A stretch of DNA of 64,000 nt from Colocasia esculenta (GCA_014218235.1 CM024760.1:14984049-15048048); one strand, 5' to 3'; shown: positions 35,039 to 47,101, numbered from the stretch's first letter. The notes: generated by a model not told the origin, from the sequence alone. Program-made: numbers and translations.

Positions 35039-36835
35039 CTAAGAACTGAGCATAGCGGTCTCTATCAAAGGAAACTTTGTAAAGACTTGTTTTCCCAAAG
35101 CTGGCGCAGGAGAGGAATTGATCAAAATATGCTTCTGCTTCAGTTCTAGTCTCATGGCTACATAAACCTTGTATCTCTCAACCCATGTTGCAAATGGATC
35201 TCTAACAAGGTGAATGGAGTTCATGTCCAAAAATTCATCAGTTCTAACCTGAGAGGAGTTCAGATCATCAAGCTGTTGAGTAGAAAGAGGGTAGAATCTG
35301 GCCCAATTTGCTGGAGATAACCTCTCACATTCTGACAAGAGAGGGGCAAGAACATCTGCATTTATGTGGCCCAGATGGTATTCTCTGAACAAGAATCTAT
35401 TGAAGGCAACCAGATGACCTTTCTGCACATGAATTCTCCCCATGACTCGGGCAAAACGCTCAAAGATGATGGAGCCAACATTGGAGTCCATGACCAGATA
35501 ATGAAGAGGAGGGAGAAAGACTACATCCTGCAACTTTAAGGTGGAAAAATCAACCCTGATGGCTTCGGTATGAGCATCATGAGAACCAAGATTATGAATA
35601 GCTTGATGGAATTGGCCAAGCTGAACTTCAGGTAGATTATTGAGATATCGATAATCATTGAACATTTTAAAGTTCCTGAGCATCTTGATCTCCTTTTGAA
35701 CAAATGGAGCCCAGGTGTCCTTGTGAAGAATTTGGAACCATTCTGAAAGTGTCAAGGGGTGATCCCGGGGAGGAAACCTGGTTGACCTAGCATTCAGAAA
35801 CTTATTATACAAGGTATTGTGGCCCCGAACCCACTGCTCTTCTGTTTTAGCTTCAGCCACGAAAAATATTTTGGAATTTTCAGATTTTGATAGAGGAGTG
35901 AGAGGGAAAATGATGTTTAGGTGGTGTGTTAAGTTGAGATGTGGAAGACCAAAGAGAGTGGCAAAGGTAGTTTTCTGATGGAATTCTCTATACAACAGTT
36001 TGTTTTTGTTATCTACTGTAAGAGAAAACCAAAGGGGTGGATAGCAAGGTTCAGAAGAAATGGAATGAGTGGAAGTTAGTCTTCTTTTCTTAGGGACAGG
36101 GCTAGAAGAGCATGTCCTATGAACATGAGTACTAACTTTTAAAACTGAACGGAGGATAGCTACTTCAAATTCATCTTTGATGTCCCTAAGGAAGGTGGCA
36201 TCAATTTGAGCACTCTCTGGAATAATAGAGATAAAAGAGGGAGGAGTAGGAGAATGAAGGAAGGAATGAGTTGTAGAAAGAGGAACATCAGATGGTCCAA
36301 AGGAGGAAGGACCAGAAGAGGAGGCTCCAGCTGATGAGGAGGCTGGAGGAACCTCAAAAGAAGGAGGAGGTGGAGGAATGTGAGTGGAGGAGGCAGGAGA
36401 TGAGGAGGACTGGGAAGGAAATGGTGTAGGAGAGGAAATAGTTCTTGGAATGGGTTGTTTGAAAGTGGTAGGGGCTGGTGGTGCTGTGGAGGATGATGGT
36501 GGAGAAGGAGGGGCTGGAGTTGGAAGAGGAGAAGAGCTGGGGGGCTTAGAGGCTACAACTTGTTCTTCTGCTCTGACAGGCTCAGCCACTGATTCCACTG
36601 GCCCAGGTGGCCCAGACATATCCTCTGATGGCCCTGATGGCCTAGACTTCACAGCCTCAGCTTGCCCTGGAACTGCCTCTTCTTCAACAATACTTGGCCC
36701 TAAAGGCCCTGAGCAGCTGGCAGGTGCTGCAGGAGGAGATTGCACCTTCAAAATATCGAAAATAGCAGTAATAGACTCCTTAATGTTGAGGAGCTCACTT
36801 CTTACCCAATGAAAAACATTTCTAATCATGCCCAT
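35039..36835 (-). CDS. Copia extra ORF, C-terminal part (598 aa, intact)
   Basis: The longest intact frame in the window. Residues 1-35 are amphipathic (GMIRNVFHWV). Residues 35-190 are very rich in Pro, Ser and Ala. From about 210 a folded-looking region follows, with TLYNKFLNARST, LSEWFQILHKDTW and RVMGRIHVQKGHL. I see no signal peptide or membrane span, so an envelope role is not supported. It lies between RNase H and the 3' LTR, where Sireviruses carry an extra ORF of unknown function. It is probably the downstream continuation of the 52389-51463 and 37614-36859 segments, in a shifted frame. Start at 36835 is the first ATG after the break. Confidence 0.6.
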   Translation of the reverse strand: MGMIRNVFHWVRSELLNIKESITAIFDILKVQSPPAAPASCSGPLGPSIVEEEAVPGQAEAVKSRPSGPSEDMSGPPGPVESVAEPVRAEEQVVASKPPSSSPLPTPAPPSPPSSSTAPPAPTTFKQPIPRTISSPTPFPSQSSSSPASSTHIPPPPPSFEVPPASSSAGASSSGPSSFGPSDVPLSTTHSFLHSPTPPSFISIIPESAQIDATFLRDIKDEFEVAILRSVLKVSTHVHRTCSSSPVPKKRRLTSTHSISSEPCYPPLWFSLTVDNKNKLLYREFHQKTTFATLFGLPHLNLTHHLNIIFPLTPLSKSENSKIFFVAEAKTEEQWVRGHNTLYNKFLNARSTRFPPRDHPLTLSEWFQILHKDTWAPFVQKEIKMLRNFKMFNDYRYLNNLPEVQLGQFHQAIHNLGSHDAHTEAIRVDFSTLKLQDVVFLPPLHYLVMDSNVGSIIFERFARVMGRIHVQKGHLVAFNRFLFREYHLGHINADVLAPLLSECERLSPANWARFYPLSTQQLDDLNSSQVRTDEFLDMNSIHLVRDPFATWVERYKVYVAMRLELKQKHILINSSPAPALGKQVFTKFPLIETAMLSS

Positions 36836-36858
36836 TTCCTTAGCTGCAGTGCTCTAGC

Positions 36859-37609
36859 TTATAAAATTGATGCGATGTCAGATTGCACATAGCAAAGTAT
36901 TTTTCCTTGTTCATCCAGTCTTGCAACAATAGGCTTCAGATTGATCTTCAATTTCTTCTTCCTCAGCCTCTGATGTGGCTTCCTGGTGAGTAGAGGGATC
37001 TTCGGAGCCACTTCTTTTCCTTTTTCACTAGCCCTAGCAACGAGCTCCACATTCTCTATATTTACATTTTCTTCTTCTGATTTAGAAGGGCTTGTTAAAA
37101 CACCTTCTCTAAACTGATCTTCAATAGGGGCACTAGCAGTGTGCTCCCCTTGAGGCTGTGCTTCCTTCTCAACAGATTGCTCCCCCTGAATAGGAGCATC
37201 TTTCATCTGCACATCCTCACTGTGGCCTGCTGCCACAACCTCAGACACAATTTATTGCTCCCCCTGAACGGGAGCTTCTTCCATCACAACATCTTCAATG
37301 TGGCCTGGTGCCACAGACTTTGGACAGATTTCTACATTCATCTACTCTTACTCCCCATGAGTGATGGGAATGGAATCCAGCACACTTCTAAGAATTGAGG
37401 CTACCATGGAAGTGGGGGTGACAACCTCTTCAACCTGCCCAACGGGCTCAATGTGCTCTAGAGGAATGTCCTCAATCCTGCTTTCACTGACTGAAGGAAC
37501 CTCGACACTGACTTTTGTTGTTGCTGCTGCTGATTGGTCTTCCTGAACCACTAGAATTTTGGCCCTGACCATTTCCTGCTGCTCTTGGACTGCTGGCACT
37601 TCTGCCCTG
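36859..37609 (-). pseudogene. Copia extra ORF, middle part
   Basis: Two open pieces share one frame: 37614-37348 and 37248-36859, separated by stops. The text is acidic and low in complexity (VQEQQEM, EDVQMKDAPIQGEQ). A repeated 20-odd-residue motif with GHxEDVxMxxAPxQGEQ is visible twice (about 37305-37250 and 37230-37170). The upstream side is cut by the Athila-like insertion at 37614; the frame resumes at 51463 across the GCATC duplication. Confidence 0.65.
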
Positions 37610-37614
37610 GCATC

Positions 37615-40426
37615 TGATAATTACAAAAATTTTTATGTTAAATTTCATACATTTAGTTAAATTTAGACATCAGTTGTCTGTAAATAGCGTACATTTGGAT
37701 GTTAACTTTCATTTCATCCATGTATAAATTTTCAAGCATTTTAGTTAAATTTTTGGGTTAGAATATAAATGATAGATTTTCATTTAATAAGTCATTGATT
37801 TCGTGTCAAGTTGACTAATCAAGTTTATTTTCTACACTTTGAAAATTTAAAAAAAATATTTGTAAATAAATACATTCTTGTTACAATAAATTTTTGTAAA
37901 TATTTTTAAAGTTTGTAAGCACATAAAATTTGTAGATAGATAAATACCCTACCCAATGTTGTCAAAACACACACCCCATCTAATCTCATTAAATCATTTT
38001 TAATAATATCCCACCCCACCCACACATTACATTTAACCAATTTCTTTTCCACCAGGTCATCTGAAGCTTCGCGAAGAAGCCTGAAGCAGCTGGAAGCTGC
38101 TCTGGCGATTTGGGTCTTGTGGGCGGCCAAGGCTGAAGCCCCTGTTGGGCTGCTGGCGCGATGGTGAAGGCGGATGGAGCAGGCCTGGCGCGATGGGGCT
38201 TGGGCATGGCGGCTGGGCGGGAACCAGGAAGCAGGCCTGCTGCGGAGGTCTGCTGGGCTGGAGGCGCGGCGATGGCTGGGAGGCCCGAGCGGGCTGTTGG
38301 CTGTGACCAGGGCGCCCAGGGCAGATGGCGCTGGCGATGTGCAGCCGGCTGGGCTGTGCTGGCGCGATGGGTGATGGCAAGAAGCTGAAGGCGGGGTGTG
38401 CTGGACCTGCGCGGCGGGTCTGCTGGTGTGGAGCGGGCTGGGTCCGGTGCGAAGCAGGAAGGGGGCGCGCCGCTGGAAACATCTGTGCGGTGCTGAGGTG
38501 GCCAGATGAAGCGGCCAACTGGGCTTGAGCCCAGGCGGTCCTGTGAAGCGCGGCTGGCTCGGATGTGCAGAGCAGATGGCGCTGGGCGGCTGTTGGATCC
38601 GGCGTGGTTGCGATGGCACGGGGCTGTGAAGGCCAGGGCAGGCGGTGCAATGCAGGGGCTAGCAGCTGGAGGCGGTCAGGGCCTGGTGTGTGCATGCGGC
38701 TGGTGGAATCCGAGCTGAGGTGGCACGTGAGGCTGGCGATGGCGCTGAGGAGATGCTGACATGGTGATCCTGGTGAGGTGTGAAGGCGGCATCCAGGAAG
38801 CGGGAAGGAGCTGTGCGATGGAGCCCGAGCATCTATAAAAGGACCCGAGGTCCTCATCTCCGAGGAGGCCGTTGGAATTTTTTTAGAATTTTCAGTTTCC
38901 CTGTTTTTTTTTTCTGTTCTTCCAGACTTTGCAGAGCAGTGAGGGATGGGGATACCAGGGGTTCTCCGGTGGGGAATTTCATAGGATTTTAATTTCAATT
39001 TTTCTTGTATCTTCTGTTGAGCAGTTTGAGCAGAGCAGAGTGGGGATGGTTGGGAGTTCGGATGTTAATTGGGATTTTCTGTGCTCATGTTCTTTCTTGT
39101 TCCTCGGGAGAGCAGAGTTTTATGGAGATGTTTTTTAGATAATTTTCTGCCATTTCTTATGTGCTCTTTTCCTTTCAATCCAGTGGTGTTCATCTAGTTC
39201 TTCCATTTTTCTTCTTAACTGCTGTGAGGAGTCGTGCAATTCTTAATTTTTTTTTATGTTCAACTGTTGGTTGGGTTCTCTTTTTGTTCCTCTTCTGTGT
39301 TCAATTTGTTGGGGAATTCCTTCTTTGCTAGAGATCAGACTGGAGGGGTTGAGCTATTGGAGATCGATTCAGAGCAATTCTTGTGTTTCTTCTGTATCTT
39401 CTGGTTTGATTGGAAGAGAGCTGCTGAGTGGAAGAAATCCGAGGTGTTTCTGTTCTTGGTTGGATGGTTGAGCAGTGGAAGATAGTTCGGTTCAAGAGGT
39501 TCAGATGTTCTTCTGCAGTTTGTCAGGGGTTCGACTGCAAGGGAAGCTATGGTGATTCTGGAGTTTCTTCTTCCTCTAGAGGTATGTACTGTCTAGATGG
39601 CACAGAGCAACCAAGAAGACCCCATTTCTTGGTCTGTTCTGAGGTTGTCCAGCATCCAGGAAGCCTCCGGAGAGTGGAGTTTGTGAGTTCAGATTTTTGT
39701 TGCTGCAGAAGTAGTTTTGAATTCTCGAGGAAGTCCGGAGCTTAATTTTGTTTTTTTATTTCTGTTCTTCATAGCAATTCCAATTTAGCCACAGTAAATT
39801 TTTGTTTCTAATTTTCTGTTTGATCTTTAAGTTCTGGAGATAGTGAGTGTTAGTGCAGAGTCGAGGTTGTTGATTCCCTGAGCTATAGGGGTACTTTAGT
39901 TTGGTAATTTCCTGTTGAGAGATTGTTCTGCTATTCGCTTTTGAGGTTCAGATTGTTTGGAATGAGAGTTTGCTTCTGTGCATAATTTTCTATTTTGGAT
40001 TGAGCATTCGGAGAGGTGGCTTGCTTTGATTGAATCTGTTTATCTAGTCATATGAGAATGTCTATTTCAGATTTCTGTTGATCTACTTGATCCCTCAATT
40101 GAGAGGGTACAGTGTTACCATTTTTTTTTATTATTTTCCACTTAGCTTGCTCTTTTCTTTTATTTGACTTGTTAAGATTGTGCGGGATTTGATTAGTGTT
40201 GTTTACACATTAACTTTTAATACATTGTCGTTAGAATGATTTCAAGTTAAAGTAGTTTAAATCAAGTTCTATTCGGCCTCTCTGTGGATATGACCTGTTC
40301 TCACCATTGTGTTAGTTCCTTTTTGCTATTTTAATTCTGTGAGACAGTTTAGAGGAGGTGAGCTTGTTGATATGTGCAAGGAACTCTGGACAACGGAATT
40401 GCACAATCAACAATGCGCGCATTTCA
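37615..40426 (+). repeat. Athila-like LTR 1
   Basis: 2812 bp, TGATAATTAC to GCGCGCATTTCA. An AT-rich first 440 bp gives way to a GC-rich block (38060-38870) full of GCGATGG, GGCGCGATGG and GCTGG words, then TATA at 38832. The long antisense frame over the GC-rich block (38998-38057) is shared by all three copies only because the copies are nearly identical. Confidence 0.95.
38830..38840 (+). promoter_or_regulatory. TATA box of Athila-like LTR 1
   Basis: ATCTATAAAAGG is a textbook plant TATA at the downstream edge of the GC-rich word block. Equivalent copies lie at about 44336 and 49860 in LTRs 2 and 3. Confidence 0.65.
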
Positions 40427-40429
40427 TCT

Positions 40430-40447
40430 TGGCGCCGTTGCCGGGGA
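40430..40447 (+). other. Primer-binding site 1 (tRNA-Asp type)
   Basis: TGGCGCCGTTGCCGGGGA starts three bases inside the LTR. It is complementary to the 3' end of plant tRNA-Asp(GTC), as in Athila elements. Confidence 0.85.
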
Positions 40448-41591
40448 GGCATTAGAGTTTGATTTAGATCTATTTTGATTTGATTTCATTTACTTTGGTT
40501 TCATTTGACTTGTTATTGGGCTTTCATTTCAGATTTGCACACTTGGAGTGGGACTTGGAGATTTGGGCTTGGCATTTGAGGCCCATTGGAGGAGGAGAGC
40601 TTGCTGAATTTTTTATTGCTTTTAATTCCGAATTTTAGATAGAAAGAGTGTGAGTGAACTTTGTAGTGAGGCTTTGATGTATTCTCTGTGCATGTACAGA
40701 GATTTCTTTCACGTTGGCATGTAATAATTGGCCTCTTGGTGGTTTGCTTGGATTTAGTTTATATAGTACCACTTTATATTTTCTTAGCTTCATTTCATTT
40801 AATTCAAAAAAAAAAAAAACCAAATAAAAATTCAAAAAATTCTAAAATCTAAAAATTTTCCAAATCGCTCTTTCATGTTAGCCGTTTGTTTGTAAATAAA
40901 ATTTTCATCCTCTCAAGATTAGAAACACATGTTTTAGGACATTCATCATTTTAATTGTCATTTCATTTTTTCTTGCATTGAAGAGAGCGGGGGAAAGGTA
41001 AGACTTCCACCACTTGTTTCATGCATTAGTCTTAGCATTAGAAAACCCTTGTTTAAAATTGATCTGTGCACTTCACATTTTTAAATGGGACTGCTTAAGG
41101 GCTTTACCCATTAGAATAAAAAGATAAGGTGAGGGATTTCATCACCCTTTCCTTTGCCCAAAAATCACAAAAAAAATTCACATTCTTGCATTGTCCTAAA
41201 CTTTCAATAAAAATCAGTAGACTTGGCCTTAGGGTTCATAATTAGATTTGTCCTTTCTTAAATTCAAACTTCTCTTTAAGTCTGGTGTCTAGGATTAGAG
41301 GTTAAAGAGCTTACGCTTAAGCGAGTCAGAGGTTATTTAATTGGGTCCTTGCGAAAGCAAGGGGGGCCTCCCTCTACTCCACCTCTTACCTGGCCAGTAC
41401 AAGAAAGTAGGATTGGACTTAAGCAAGCATAAATCTGATTTTGAGAAAATAACATAAGTCCAAGGAACATTTAGTGGTAGGTTAATTTGATTTGAAAGTG
41501 TTTGTTTGTTTGTGTTTGTTTAAAAATTCATCAAAAGTCAATAAAATCTTAAAATTTAAAAATTATAAATAAAGGGCTTTTTCATCTGTGC
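40448..41591 (+). other. Athila-like interior 1, long untranslated leader
   Basis: 1.1 kb without a gene between the primer site and the gag start. It is AT-rich with an A-run near 40805. The equivalent in interior 2 is 45953-47101. Confidence 0.7.
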
Positions 41592-42030
41592 ATGTTTGGT
41601 AGACGTTCTCAGAATTTAGATTTGGCCCAACCTATAGACGAGATTGAAAGATTTTTCCATAGGATGGCCAACCAAAACCAGAATCAAGTTGCTAGAAGAG
41701 CTCAGAAATGAGGCCTACGAAAGTTCTAAGATCTATAAAGCCAAGGCCAAAGCATTCCATGATAAAAACATTCATAGAAAAACTTTTCAAGTGCATGATA
41801 AAGTTTGGTTGTTTAATTCTAGACTTCGTCTGTTTCCGGGAAAATTGAAGTCCCGGTGGGATGGGCCTTACATGGTTGTCAAAGTCTATGACAATGGCGC
41901 TGTCGTTATTCTTGATCCTAAAACTGGACAATCGTCCACTGTTAACGGGCAGAGGTTAAAGCATTTTTTTGAAAACCCGCCTTCCTTGAAAGTTGAGTCT
42001 ACCAAGCTAGATGAGCCAAGTAAAGCCTAA
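41592..42030 (+). pseudogene. gag start fused to integrase C-terminus, interior 1
   Basis: A 39-codon gag N-terminus (MFGRRSQNLDLAQ) runs from 41592 to the TGA at 41711. From about 41690, in another frame, the integrase C-terminal part begins (LLEELRNEAYESSK) and runs to 42030. It contains KVWLFNSRLRLFPGKLKSRW followed by DGPYMV, the GPY/F-type module at the end of Ty3 integrases. Protease, RT, RNase H and most of integrase are missing. The join is near GTTGCTAGAAGAGCTC. Neither part can work alone. Confidence 0.85.
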
Positions 42031-43117
42031 TTGCGTCTGGCTGAAGACGATAAACTTAGCGCTTCTTGGGAGGCAACCCAAGTGTACAGATTTTCCTTAT
42101 CAGGTAATTTTCTATCTTGCTTTCTTTTCTTGCAAATAAGTAGGGGGGAGAGGTAGAATAAAGCATGCATAGTCCCCATCCTTAACCAATGCTTCATTTT
42201 CTTTCTTTTTAGCTTGTACATATGCAAATAAAATTCACATGTTTGAATAAAATCTTTGAATAAAAATGCTTGTCATTTCCCAGACTATGTGTCTGATCTT
42301 TAACCATTAAAATTTTGTAGTTGTCACACTCCTTTGCAAACATCCATGTTAGATAGCATCTAGTAAAGGATTACATGTACCTCTTGTCTACCTTATGTAA
42401 GGATTTATGGCAGGAAGTTTCATACACACACTACACAGCCACTTAGATTAGTTGAACCCGAATGTAGCAATTTTGTCAAGGCTAGTAGGAGAGAGGTGAT
42501 TGGTTTTCTCCCCTCCCCTTAAGTGAATTGTGAAGGAAGTGAAGGTATGTGATCAAGGAACTTGACTGTTCATTCTTCCTTAAAGAGGAAAAGAAAAGAA
42601 AAGAAAAGAAAAGCAAAAGCAAAAAGCAAAAGAAAAATATATCCATGAAAAATGCCCCGGATCTGAGTAAAGTTGGACTCGCTACTCTTGAAAAGTGATG
42701 GGTTGTGCAGCATTGTGGATGAAAAAGAAATAAAGAAATTCTGAGTGCACAAAGTGCAAATAAAGGGACAAAAGTCCTCAAACTCAGAGAAATAATCCTC
42801 AAGGAAGATGAGCAGAATGGAACTGAGAGAAACAACCAGATCTGACTGAGCAAGGATCTTATTCCACAATTCTTTTCTTCTCCCTCAAATCAATCTAATC
42901 TCAATTACTGGCTAAAACAAAGGAGCTCCAGTAGGGCTGATGTGAACTCTTAAGTGAGCTATCATTTGTGCACTAATTTCTTGCCATAATCCCGTACAAT
43001 TAGGAAAGACATATCTCTACATTAATCTTTTACATGATGACTGCTTAGCATGAGATGTTATATCTTCTAGTCTTATATTTTGAGTACTTTTTATTGCTAA
43101 GGGACTAGCAATATTTA
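42031..43117 (+). other. Athila-like interior 1, 3' untranslated stretch
   Basis: No gene is seen. It holds an AAGAAAAG-type tract (42588-42632) whose length differs slightly from interior 2. Athila elements may carry an extra ORF here; none is recognisable. Confidence 0.6.
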
Positions 43118-43129
43118 AGTAGGGGGGAG
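43118..43129 (+). other. Polypurine tract 1 of the Athila-like array
   Basis: AGTAGGGGGGAG abuts the TG of LTR 2. The same tract precedes LTR 3 (48627-48638). Confidence 0.85.
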
Positions 43130-45931
43130 TGATAATTACAAAAATTTTTATACATTTAGTTAAATTTAGACATCAGTTGTCTGTAAATAGCGTACATTTG
43201 GATGTTAACTTTCATTTCATCCATGTATAAATTTTCAAGCATTTTAGTTAAATTTTTGGGTTAGAATATAAATGATAGATTTTCATTTAATAAGTCATTG
43301 ATTTCGTGTCAAGTTGACTAATCAAGTTTATTTTCTACACTTTGAAAATTTAAAAAAATATTTGTAAATAAATACATTCTTGTTACAATAAATTTTTGTA
43401 AATATTTTTAAAGTTTGTAAGCACATAAAATTTGTAGATAGATAAATACCCTACCCAATGTTGTCAAAACACACACCCCATCTAATCTCATTAAATCATT
43501 TTTAATAAATATCCCACCCCACCCACACATTACATTTAACCAATTTCTTTTCCACCAGGTCATCTGAAGCTTCGCGAAGAAGCCTGAAGCAGCTGGAAGC
43601 TGCTCTGGCGATTTGGGTCTTGTGGGCGGCCAAGGCTGAAGCCCCTGTTGGGCTGCTGGCGCGATGGTGAAGGCGGATGGAGCAGGCCTGGCGCGATGGG
43701 GCTTGGGCATGGCGGCTGGGCGGGAACCAGGAAGCAGGCCTGCTGCGGAGGTCTGCTGGGCTGGAGGCGCGGCGATGGCTGGGAGGCCCGAGCGGGCTGT
43801 TGGCTGTGACCAGGGCGCCCAGGGCAGATGGCGCTGGCGATGTGCAGCCGGCTGGGCTGTGCTGGCGCGATGGGTGATGGCAAGAAGCTGAAGGCGGGGT
43901 GTGCTGGACCTGCGCGGCGGGTCTGCTGGTGTGGAGCGGGCTGGGTCCGGTGCGAAGCAGGAAGGGGGCGCGCCGCTGGAAACATCTGTGCGGTGCTGAG
44001 GTGGCCAGATGAAGCGGCCAACTGGGCTTGAGCCCAGGCGGTCCTGTGAAGCGCGGCTGGCTCGGATGTGCAGAGCAGATGGCGCTGGGCGGCTGTTGGA
44101 TCCGGCGTGGTTGCGATGGGCACGGGGCTGTGAAGGCCAGGGCAGGCGGTGCAATGCAGGGGCTAGCAGCTGGAGGCGGTCAGGGCCTGGTGTGTGCATG
44201 CGGCTGGTGGAATCCGAGCTGAGGTGGCACGTGAGGCTGGCGATGGCGCTGAGGAGATGCTGACATGGCGATCCTGGTGAGGTGTGAAGGCGGCATCCAG
44301 GAAGCGGAAGGAGCTGTGCGATGGAGCCCGAGCATCTATAAAAGGACCCGAGGTCCTCATCTCCGAGGAGGCCGGTTGGAATTTTTTTAGAATTTTCAGT
44401 TTCCCTGTTTTTTTTTTCTGTTCTTCCAGACTTTGCAGAGCAGTGAGGGATGGGGATACCAGGGGGTTCTCCGGTGGGGAATTTCATAGGATTTTAATTT
44501 CAATTTTTCTTGTATCTTCTGTTGAGCAGTTTGAGCAGAGCAGAGTGGGGATGGTTGGGAGTTCGGATGTTAATTGGGATTTTCTGTGCTCATGTTCTTT
44601 CTTGTTCCTCGGGAGAGCAGAGTTTTATGGAGATGTTTTTTTAGATAATTTTCTGCCATTTCTTATGTGCTCTTTTCCTTTCAATCCAGTGGTGTTCATC
44701 TAGTTCTTCCATTTTTCTTCTTAACTGCTGTGAGGAGTCGTGCAATTCTTAATTTTTTTTTATGTTCAACTGTTGGTTGGGTTCTCTTTTTGTTCCTCTT
44801 CTGTGTTCATTTGTTGGGGAATTCCTTCTTTGCTAGAGATCAGACTGGAGGGGTTGAGCTATTGGAGATCGATTCAGAGCAATTCTTGTGTTTCTTCTGT
44901 ATCTTCTGGTTTGATTGGAAGAGAGCTGCTGAGTGGAAGAAATCCGAGGTGTTTCTGTTCTTGGTTGGATGGTTGAGCAGTGGAAGATAGTTCGGTTCAA
45001 GAGGTTCAGATGTTCTTCTGCAGTTTGTCAGGGGTTCGACTGCAAGGGAAGCTATGGTGATTCTGGAGTTTCTTCTTCCTCTAGAGGTATGTACTGTCTA
45101 GATGGCACAGAGCAACCAAGAAGACCCCATTTCTTGGTCTGTTCTGAGGTTGTCCAGCATCCAGGAAGCCTCCGGAGAGTGGAGTTTGTGAGTTCAGATT
45201 TTTGTTGCTGCAGAAGTAGTTTTGAATTCTCGAGGAAGTCCGGAGCTTAATTTTGTTTTTTATTTCTGTTCTTCATAGCAATTCCAATTTAGCCACAGTA
45301 AATTTTTGTTTCTAATTTTCTGTTTGATCTTTAAGTTCTGGAGATAGTGAGTGTTAGTGCAGAGTCGAGGTTGTTGATTCCCTGAGCTATAGGGGTACTT
45401 TAGTTTGGTAATTTCCTGTTGAGAGATTGTTCTGCTATTCGCTTTTGAGGTTCAGATTGTTTGGAATGAGAGTTTGCTTCTGTGCATAATTTTCTATTTT
45501 GGATTGAGCATTCGGAGAGGTGGCTTGCTTTGATTGAATCTGTTTATCTAGTCATATGAGAATGTCTATTTCAGATTTCTGTTGATCTACTTGATCCCTC
45601 AATTGAGAGGGTACAGTGTTACCATTTTTTTTTTATTATTTTCCACTTAGCTTGCTCTTTTCTTTTATTTGACTTGTTAAGATTGTGCGGGATTTGATTA
45701 GTGTTGTTTACACATTAACTTTTAATACATTGTCGTTAGAATGATTTCAAGTTAAAGTAGTTTAAATCAAGTTCTATTTGGCCTCTCTGTGGATATGACC
45801 TGTTCTCACCATTGTGTTAGTTCATTTTTGCTATTTTAATTCTGTGAGACAGTTTAGAGGAGGTGAGCTTGTTGATATGTGCAAGGAACTCTGGACAACG
45901 GAATTGCACAATCAACAATGCGCGCATTTCA
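43130..45931 (+). repeat. Athila-like LTR 2 (middle)
   Basis: 2802 bp and nearly identical to LTRs 1 and 3. It lacks a short segment near its start (the TATGTTAAATTTCA phrase), so this deletion is private to the middle copy. Purine tract on the left and primer site on the right make it serve as 3' LTR and 5' LTR at once. Confidence 0.95.
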
Positions 45932-45934
45932 TCT

Positions 45935-45952
45935 TGGCGCCGTTGCCGGGGA
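45935..45952 (+). other. Primer-binding site 2 (tRNA-Asp type)
   Basis: Same 18 bases as the site at 40430, three bases inside LTR 2. Confidence 0.85.
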
Positions 45953-47101
45953 GGCATTAGAGTTTGATTTAGATCTATTTTGATTTGATTTCATTTACTT
46001 TGGTTTCATTTGACTTGTTATTGGGCTTTCATTTCAGATTTGCACACTTGGAGTGGGACTTGGAGATTTGGGCTTGGCATTTGAGGCCCATTGGAGGAGG
46101 AGAGCTTGCTGAATTTTTTTATTGCTTTTAATTCCGAATTTTAGATAGAAAGAGTGTGAGTGAACTTTGTAGTGAGGCTTTGATGTATTCTCTGTGCATG
46201 TACAGAGATTTCTTTCACGTTGGCATGTAATAATTGGCCTCTTGGTGGTTTGCTTGGATTTAGTTTATATAGTACCACTTTATATTTTCTTAGCTTCATT
46301 TCATTTAATTCAAAAAAAACAAAAAACCAAATAAAAATTCAAAAAATTCTAAAATCTAAAAATTTTCCAAATCGCTCTTTCATGTTAGCCGTTTGTTTGT
46401 AAATAAAATTTTCATCCTCTCAAGATTAGAAACACATGTTTTAGGACATTCATCATTTTAATTGTCATTTCATTTTTTCTTGCATTGAAGAGAGCGGGGG
46501 AAAGGTAAGACTTCCACCACTTGTTTCATGCATTAGTCTTAGCATTAGAAAACCCTTGTTTAAATTGATCTGTGCACTTCACATTTTTAAATGGGACTGC
46601 TTAAGGGCTTTACCCATTAGAATAAAAAGATAAGGTGAGGGATTTCATCACCCTTTCCTTTGCCCAAAAATCACAAAAAAAATTCACATTCTTGCATTGT
46701 CCTAAACTTTCAATAAAAATCAGTAGACTTGGCCTTAGGGTTCATAATTAGATTTGTCCTTTCTTAAATTCAAACTTCTCTTTAAGTCTGGTGTCTAGGA
46801 TTAGAGGTTAAAGAGCTTACGCTTAAGCGAGTCAGAGGTTATTTAATTGGGTCCTTGCGAAAGCAAGGGGGGCCTCCCTCTACTCCACCTCTTACCTGGC
46901 CAGTACAAGAAGAGTAGGATTGGACTTAAGCAAGCATAAATCTGATTTTGAGAAAAATAACATAAGTCCAAGGAACATTTAGTGGTAGGTTAATTTGATT
47001 TGAAAGTGTTTGTTTGTTTGTGTTTGTTTAAAAATTCATCAAAAGTCAATAAAAATCTTAAAAATTTAAAAATTATAAATAAAGGGCTTTTTCATCTGTG
47101 C
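45953..47101 (+). other. Athila-like interior 2, untranslated leader
   Basis: Near-identical to 40448-41591. No gene is seen. Confidence 0.7.

Noticed and set aside
35039..36835. Envelope gene
   Set aside because: No signal peptide, membrane span or fusion peptide is visible; only its position recalls env-like ORFs.
38057..38998. Long antisense frame (313 codons; 359 and 317 in the other two LTRs)
   Set aside because: It lies in the GC-rich block of the Athila-like LTR, where stops are rare. Its ends vary with single indels among copies, composition is Pro/Ser/Ala/His, and several overlapping frames are open on both strands.
40430..40447. tRNA gene fragments at primer sites
   Set aside because: Only 12-18 bases complementary to tRNA 3' ends, positioned next to LTRs; no cloverleaf.
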